Shown here: positions 7,825 through 10,222 of the stretch, piece by piece
Layout: the number at the start of each line of letters is the position of its first letter
How positions within the stretch are numbered: position 1 is the stretch's first letter
Assembly: GCA_003519585.1 (NCBI GenBank)
Contig: DOWL01000030.1
Location: forward strand, 1 to 10,222
Length of the DNA: 10,222 nucleotides
Origin: Nocardioides sp.
GTDB lineage: Bacteria > Actinomycetota > Actinomycetes > Propionibacteriales > Nocardioidaceae
Direction: 5' to 3'
Notes under the pieces: model-generated
The model's database searches: none
Seen by the model: the letters and a program-made list of their open reading frames with translations, nothing else
Told to the model about the DNA's origin: nothing
Program-made: the position numbers and the translations under genes

Positions 7825-7852
7825 TACACGTAGCCACGCGAGGATCGGTTCC
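7825..7852 (-). promoter_or_regulatory. Candidate ECF-type promoter of the sigma factor operon
   Basis: On the minus strand GGAACC (7847-7852) is followed after 16 bases by CGTGTA (7825-7830). This matches the general ECF pattern of a GGAAC-like -35 and a CGT-containing -10 spaced 16-17 bases apart. Transcription would begin near 7816-7819, leaving a leader of about 40 bases before the ATG at 7778. The location directly before an ECF sigma gene suggests positive autoregulation. The match is by eye, and six-base motifs do recur by chance. Confidence 0.5.
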
Positions 7853-7884
7853 AGTTCGCTCGCAGACGCAGAAAGCAGTGCGCT

Positions 7885-7942
7885 CTGCGGCGATCTGTGC
7901 GCGCGAAGGAGCCCCGGAGGCTGACGCCTCCGAGGCTCGTCG
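7885..7942 (+). repeat. Terminator-bearing direct repeat, copy A
   Basis: About 58 bases here match 9830-9888 with one single-base indel and four substitutions, in the same orientation. The unit begins CTGCGGCGATC, continues through TGTGCGCGCGAA and ends in the GC-rich hairpin. The two copies flank the segment containing the pseudogene scrap and the sulfatase. Confidence 0.8.
7909..7938 (-). terminator. Terminator-like hairpin between the pseudogene scrap and the sigma operon
   Basis: GAGCCCCGGAGGC (7909-7921) pairs with GCCTCCGAGGCTC (7926-7938) around a TGAC loop, giving a 13-base stem with one mismatch. There is no strong U-run. It lies just downstream of the minus-strand stop at 7964-7966, so it would have terminated the gene that the scrap represents. 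It also insulates the sigma operon promoter from upstream minus-strand transcription. Confidence 0.6.
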
Positions 7943-7963
7943 TGATGGTGCTGCGCTGCTCGC

Positions 7964-8069
7964 CTAGCGGTGTCGGCGTACCTCGACCATGCCAGCCACC
8001 GCCCTGGGCGACTACCAGAGAGTCGGCTGTTGGGTCGTCGTGGTCATACCTCCGCACGGGACGCAGCAC
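7964..8069 (-). pseudogene. Remnant of a third peptidase-type C-terminal region
   Basis: Two short minus-strand pieces resemble parts of the flanking peptidases but lie in different frames. The first (about 8009-8060) reads RPVRRYDHDDPTADSLVVAQ. It resembles RPWNNDYEEAAADSMVLS of copy 1 and the DSLVMAQ segment of copy 2, and 13 bases (ACCAGAGAGTCGG on the plus strand) are identical to copy 2. The second (about 7964-8002) reads AVAGMVEVRRHR then stop. It resembles the protein ends AIRVPRHR of copy 2 and VVKVRGRR of copy 1. In intact copies these parts are about 240 residues apart, so a large internal deletion would have joined them. The terminator hairpin follows at the expected place. The parent may have been an M4 peptidase or another secreted protein with the same tail. 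The matches are short, so confidence is moderate; upstream limits are unclear. Confidence 0.45.
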
Positions 8070-8221
8070 ACGTCGCTCGGCGCACGAACACGGGTGCGAG
8101 TGCGCGCTGAGTCGAAGGGCTCGTCACGTGCTCGTCGGACTGCGACCCGACGTGCTGTTAGGTCCCGGCACTGTGCACGCTGCGTCCACTGTGGGCCCGT
8201 CCGCATCGCGACTCTTCCGGG

Positions 8222-9829
8222 ATGCGTCCAGCCCCCATCTCCCCGGGCAGCACCAGGCTGCGCCGATTCCTCGCCCGCATAGGGATAGCGGTGCTGCTGC
8301 TCGGCGTCTTTGCGGCCGGCGCGTTGTCGATGAGGCCGGACACGGTCGCCCACATGCGATCTGAACCGGCCGGCAGCAAAGGCGCGCACCGAGCGGCGAC
8401 GTTCGACCCGCAGTTGGTCGGTCCTGATCCAGAGGCGCGAGCCTTCGCCGACGCCGCGGGCGCGAAGGGCCGCGGCCGGCCCAACATCGTGCTGGTCACG
8501 ACCGACGACATGACGTTGTCGGATCTGCGATTCATGCCTGTCGCCCGCCGGCTGCTAGGCGCGGAGGGGGTGACCTTCGATCGCTTCCTGTCGCCGGACC
8601 CACTGTGCTGCCCCGCTCGCGCCGCGATCCTCACCGGCCAGTGGGGCCACAACAACGGCGTGAAGTCCAACCAGGCGCCGTACGACTACGCAGCGCTCCA
8701 GGCCGGAACGGCGCTCCCCGTGTGGCTGCACCGGGCGGGGTATCGCACGGCGTTCACCGGCAAGTACCTCAATGGGTTCGGCACCCGCGGTCCGCGTCAG
8801 CCCGGCTGGGACTACTGGGACGCGACGATGGCCGGCCAGTATTCATACCAACCGTTCGCCATGGCCAACAACAAGAAGAAGCCGACGAGGTACGACGACA
8901 TCAACAACGTCGACTACATCAACTTTCGGGTGAACCGCCTGATCGACCAGTGGGCGCCCAAGGCCAAGCCCTTCTTCATCTGGGCCTCACAACTGGCCCC
9001 GCACAACCGCATCCTGAACGGCAAGAGCCGACCAACGGCCCTCCCGGCGCACCGCTACCGGCACGCCTTCCGCGGTAAGCGGTCGCCGTCCCTACGCGAC
9101 CCGGCGTACGACGAGTTCGACCTCAACGACAAGAACGTCTACGTCCGTGGTGCGCCGATGGTGACCAGTCGGAAGGTGAACCAGATCTTCCGATCGCGGA
9201 TCCGGTCACTACAGGCGGTCGACGACGGGATCGCCCAGCTCGTGTCAAGGCTGAAGGCTCATCACGTCCTCGACAACACCTACATCGTGTTCACCTCTGA
9301 CAACGGCTTCCTGATGGGGGAGCACCGACTGATCGAGAAGAACCTTCCGTACGCTCAATCGATCGGGGTCCCGCTGCTGATCCGCGGACCTGACGTGCCT
9401 CGAGGCGAACATCGCGACCAACTGGCGACCATGGTCGACCTGGCCCCGACCTTCGCCGAGGTGGCCAACGCGCAGCCTCTGGTGCAGACCGACGGTCAGT
9501 CGCTGCTGCCGGTGCTGGAGCGAGACCTCCCACTCCGAGAGACGGTGCTCATCCAGGCAGGTCCGGCCAAACAGGCGGCGTCGGCCGACGGATGGTTCTG
9601 GCGCGGCGTCACCACAGGTCGCTATACCTACGCCCGCTACTACGCGGACGGCTTCGAGGAGCTCTTCGACCACGACTACGACCGAGCCGAGGTCGCTAGC
9701 GTGGTCGCCGATCCGGCGTACGCCGCAGTCCTGGCAGAGCTGCGCCGGCGTACCGAGGTACTGGGTGCGTGTGCCGGGGCTGCCGAGTGCAGTGCCACGT
9801 TCCCAGCGCTCCCGACCCCTGGCAGCTAG
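8222..9829 (+). CDS. Exported sulfatase (N-acetylglucosamine-6-sulfatase-like, type I)
   Basis: This 535-residue protein hydrolyses a sulfate ester, but the substrate cannot be read from the sequence. Residues 12-36 are a basic stretch followed by a hydrophobic segment, giving a signal peptide or membrane anchor. The catalytic domain begins at RPNIVLVTTDDM, where Asp95 and Asp96 bind calcium. The formylglycine motif CCPARAAILTG places the modified residue at Cys129, so maturation needs a formylglycine-generating enzyme. Further expected active-site residues are Lys181 (TGKYLN), His261 (LAPHN), Asp360 and Asn361 (TSDNG), and a Lys near 373. GWDYW and the CCPxR form resemble glucosamine-6-sulfatases. 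The C-terminus carries a Cys pair at 517 and 523. I see only a weak ribosome site before the ATG, but a later start would lose the export signal. A hairpin follows 22 bases after the stop. It is divergent from the peptidase operon and probably a separate unit. Confidence 0.92.
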   Translation: MRPAPISPGSTRLRRFLARIGIAVLLLGVFAAGALSMRPDTVAHMRSEPAGSKGAHRAATFDPQLVGPDPEARAFADAAGAKGRGRPNIVLVTTDDMTLSDLRFMPVARRLLGAEGVTFDRFLSPDPLCCPARAAILTGQWGHNNGVKSNQAPYDYAALQAGTALPVWLHRAGYRTAFTGKYLNGFGTRGPRQPGWDYWDATMAGQYSYQPFAMANNKKKPTRYDDINNVDYINFRVNRLIDQWAPKAKPFFIWASQLAPHNRILNGKSRPTALPAHRYRHAFRGKRSPSLRDPAYDEFDLNDKNVYVRGAPMVTSRKVNQIFRSRIRSLQAVDDGIAQLVSRLKAHHVLDNTYIVFTSDNGFLMGEHRLIEKNLPYAQSIGVPLLIRGPDVPRGEHRDQLATMVDLAPTFAEVANAQPLVQTDGQSLLPVLERDLPLRETVLIQAGPAKQAASADGWFWRGVTTGRYTYARYYADGFEELFDHDYDRAEVASVVADPAYAAVLAELRRRTEVLGACAGAAECSATFPALPTPGS

Positions 9830-9888
9830 CTGCGGCGATCCTGTGCGCGCGAACGAGCCCCGGAGGCTGAAGCCTCCGGGGCTCGTTG
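9830..9888 (+). repeat. Terminator-bearing direct repeat, copy B
   Basis: This is the second copy of the 58-base element at 7885-7942, starting immediately after the sulfatase stop codon. The 24-base leader and the hairpin are both conserved, so the similarity is more than two independent GC-rich hairpins. Confidence 0.8.
9852..9887. terminator. Bidirectional terminator between the sulfatase and the convergent right-edge gene
   Basis: Bases 9852-9868 and 9871-9887 are perfect complements, giving a very stable 17-base GC-rich stem around GA. In practice the loop would open by a pair or two. The outer AA and TT ends give only a short U-run on either strand. It sits 22 bases after the sulfatase stop and 14 bases before the stop of the minus-strand gene, as expected for a terminator serving both. 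Confidence 0.85.
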
Positions 9889-9901
9889 CTCGAAATGCAG
9901 G

Positions 9902-10222
9902 TCAGGGCAGTTCGAAGCCCGGGTCGGCGGCCGCTTCGAGGAGCTCGTCGGATGAGAAGCCCTGGGTCGGCATGGGCCCGGGGTCGAGCCGCGGGGGGAT
10001 CGTCGGCTCCTCGGTGTAGCGATCGCTCGTCGTCACGATGACGACCGTGCCGTCAGAGTGCTCCGCCGCTACCCGCAGACCGATGCCACCGTGGCTCCGG
10101 TAGACGGAGACCTTCGCGTCGACAACACCGGCCGGAGGCGTACCCATCGACTCCCAGTCCGGGTCGGCTGACCGTAGATCCTCCTCCGCCGTGGCCCAGT
10201 CGCGGTACACGTCGATCGAGAC
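9902..10222 (-). CDS. Unrecognised protein, C-terminal part
   Basis: This minus-strand frame ends at a TGA (9902-9904) and is open to the right edge, with 106 visible residues. An in-frame GTG at 10208-10210 could be a start, but the frame continues above it and no ribosome site is visible, so the gene probably begins outside the window. The visible part is acidic and soluble. A beta-like stretch with SDGTVVIVTTSDR (about residues 56-68 from the GTG) is followed by a Pro-rich linker and a final helix, SSDELLEAAADPGFEL. I do not recognise a named domain. The tail resembles my recollection of outside domains of small actinobacterial membrane proteins, but no membrane segment is in view. It converges on the sulfatase across a shared terminator. 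Confidence 0.6.
   Translation of the reverse strand, partial: VSIDVYRDWATAEEDLRSADPDWESMGTPPAGVVDAKVSVYRSHGGIGLRVAAEHSDGTVVIVTTSDRYTEEPTIPPRLDPGPMPTQGFSSDELLEAAADPGFELP

Larger units (their letters stand above)
7779..8221. other. 443-base intergenic region between the sigma operon and the sulfatase
   Basis: This stretch holds, from left to right, the sigma gene ribosome site (7786-7791), the ECF-type promoter candidate, repeat copy A with its hairpin, and the pseudogene scrap. Positions from about 8075 to 8221 precede the sulfatase and must contain its promoter. I find no convincing -35/-10 pair there, no RNA gene and no operator palindrome. The short open frames across it show no recognisable protein. 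Confidence 0.6.

Noticed and set aside
7824..8069. Intact 81-codon minus-strand gene
   Set aside because: The first part resembles a piece of the peptidase tail, but the frame then runs out of register across the repeat and hairpin. A pseudogene scrap explains it better than a working small protein.
7989..8282. Small plus-strand gene overlapping the sulfatase start
   Set aside because: It overlaps the sulfatase signal region in another frame, lacks a ribosome site, and its Arg/Cys-rich content looks like chance in GC-rich DNA.
1..10222. CRISPR array, tRNA or rRNA gene, or phage module
   Set aside because: I saw no regularly spaced direct repeats, no cloverleaf or rRNA sequence, and no integrase or structural phage genes on either strand.

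Overview
The window looks like chromosomal DNA of a high-GC actinobacterium, most likely of the Nocardioides group (Nocardioidaceae). The evidence is the strong G/C bias at third codon positions, GTG starts behind clear Shine-Dalgarno sites, a DUF222 (13E12-type) gene, a SigE-family ECF sigma factor, and secreted proteins ending in a small actinobacterial Ig-like module. The organism is inferred from style and gene families only.

Layout. (1) Positions 1-527, minus strand: the N-terminal part of a DUF222/HNH-type protein, running off the left edge. (2) Positions 528-798: an intergenic stretch holding a large imperfect inverted repeat (598-735) and one perfect DnaA-box-like 9-mer. (3) Positions 799-7778, minus strand: four tightly spaced codirectional genes that read as one operon. 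In order of transcription they are an ECF sigma factor, a single-pass membrane protein, and two paralogous secreted thermolysin-like (M4) metallopeptidases; the gaps are 28, 30 and 46 bases. A good ECF-type promoter candidate (GGAACC, 16 bases, CGTGTA on the minus strand) lies in front of the sigma gene, suggesting autoregulation. (4) Positions 7779-8221: a spacer with that promoter, a terminator-like hairpin, and what appears to be a decayed scrap of a third C-terminal domain of the same kind as in the two peptidases. (5) Positions 8222-9829, plus strand: a secreted or membrane-anchored sulfatase with an intact Cys-type formylglycine motif. (6) Positions 9830-9888: a second copy of the same hairpin element, a strong terminator between convergent genes. 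(7) Positions 9902-10222, minus strand: the C-terminal end of an unrecognised protein that continues past the right edge.

How the parts may work together (inference): the sigma factor and the membrane protein look like an envelope signalling pair. Placing two secreted zinc proteases directly downstream suggests a regulon in which an extracellular cue switches on exoprotease production. The membrane protein has no recognisable anti-sigma domain, so its role as sensor or anti-sigma factor is a hypothesis. The sulfatase is divergently oriented and separated by a hairpin, so it is probably regulated independently. It sits between two near-identical copies of a terminator-bearing repeat next to a pseudogene scrap, so this part of the locus has probably been rearranged.
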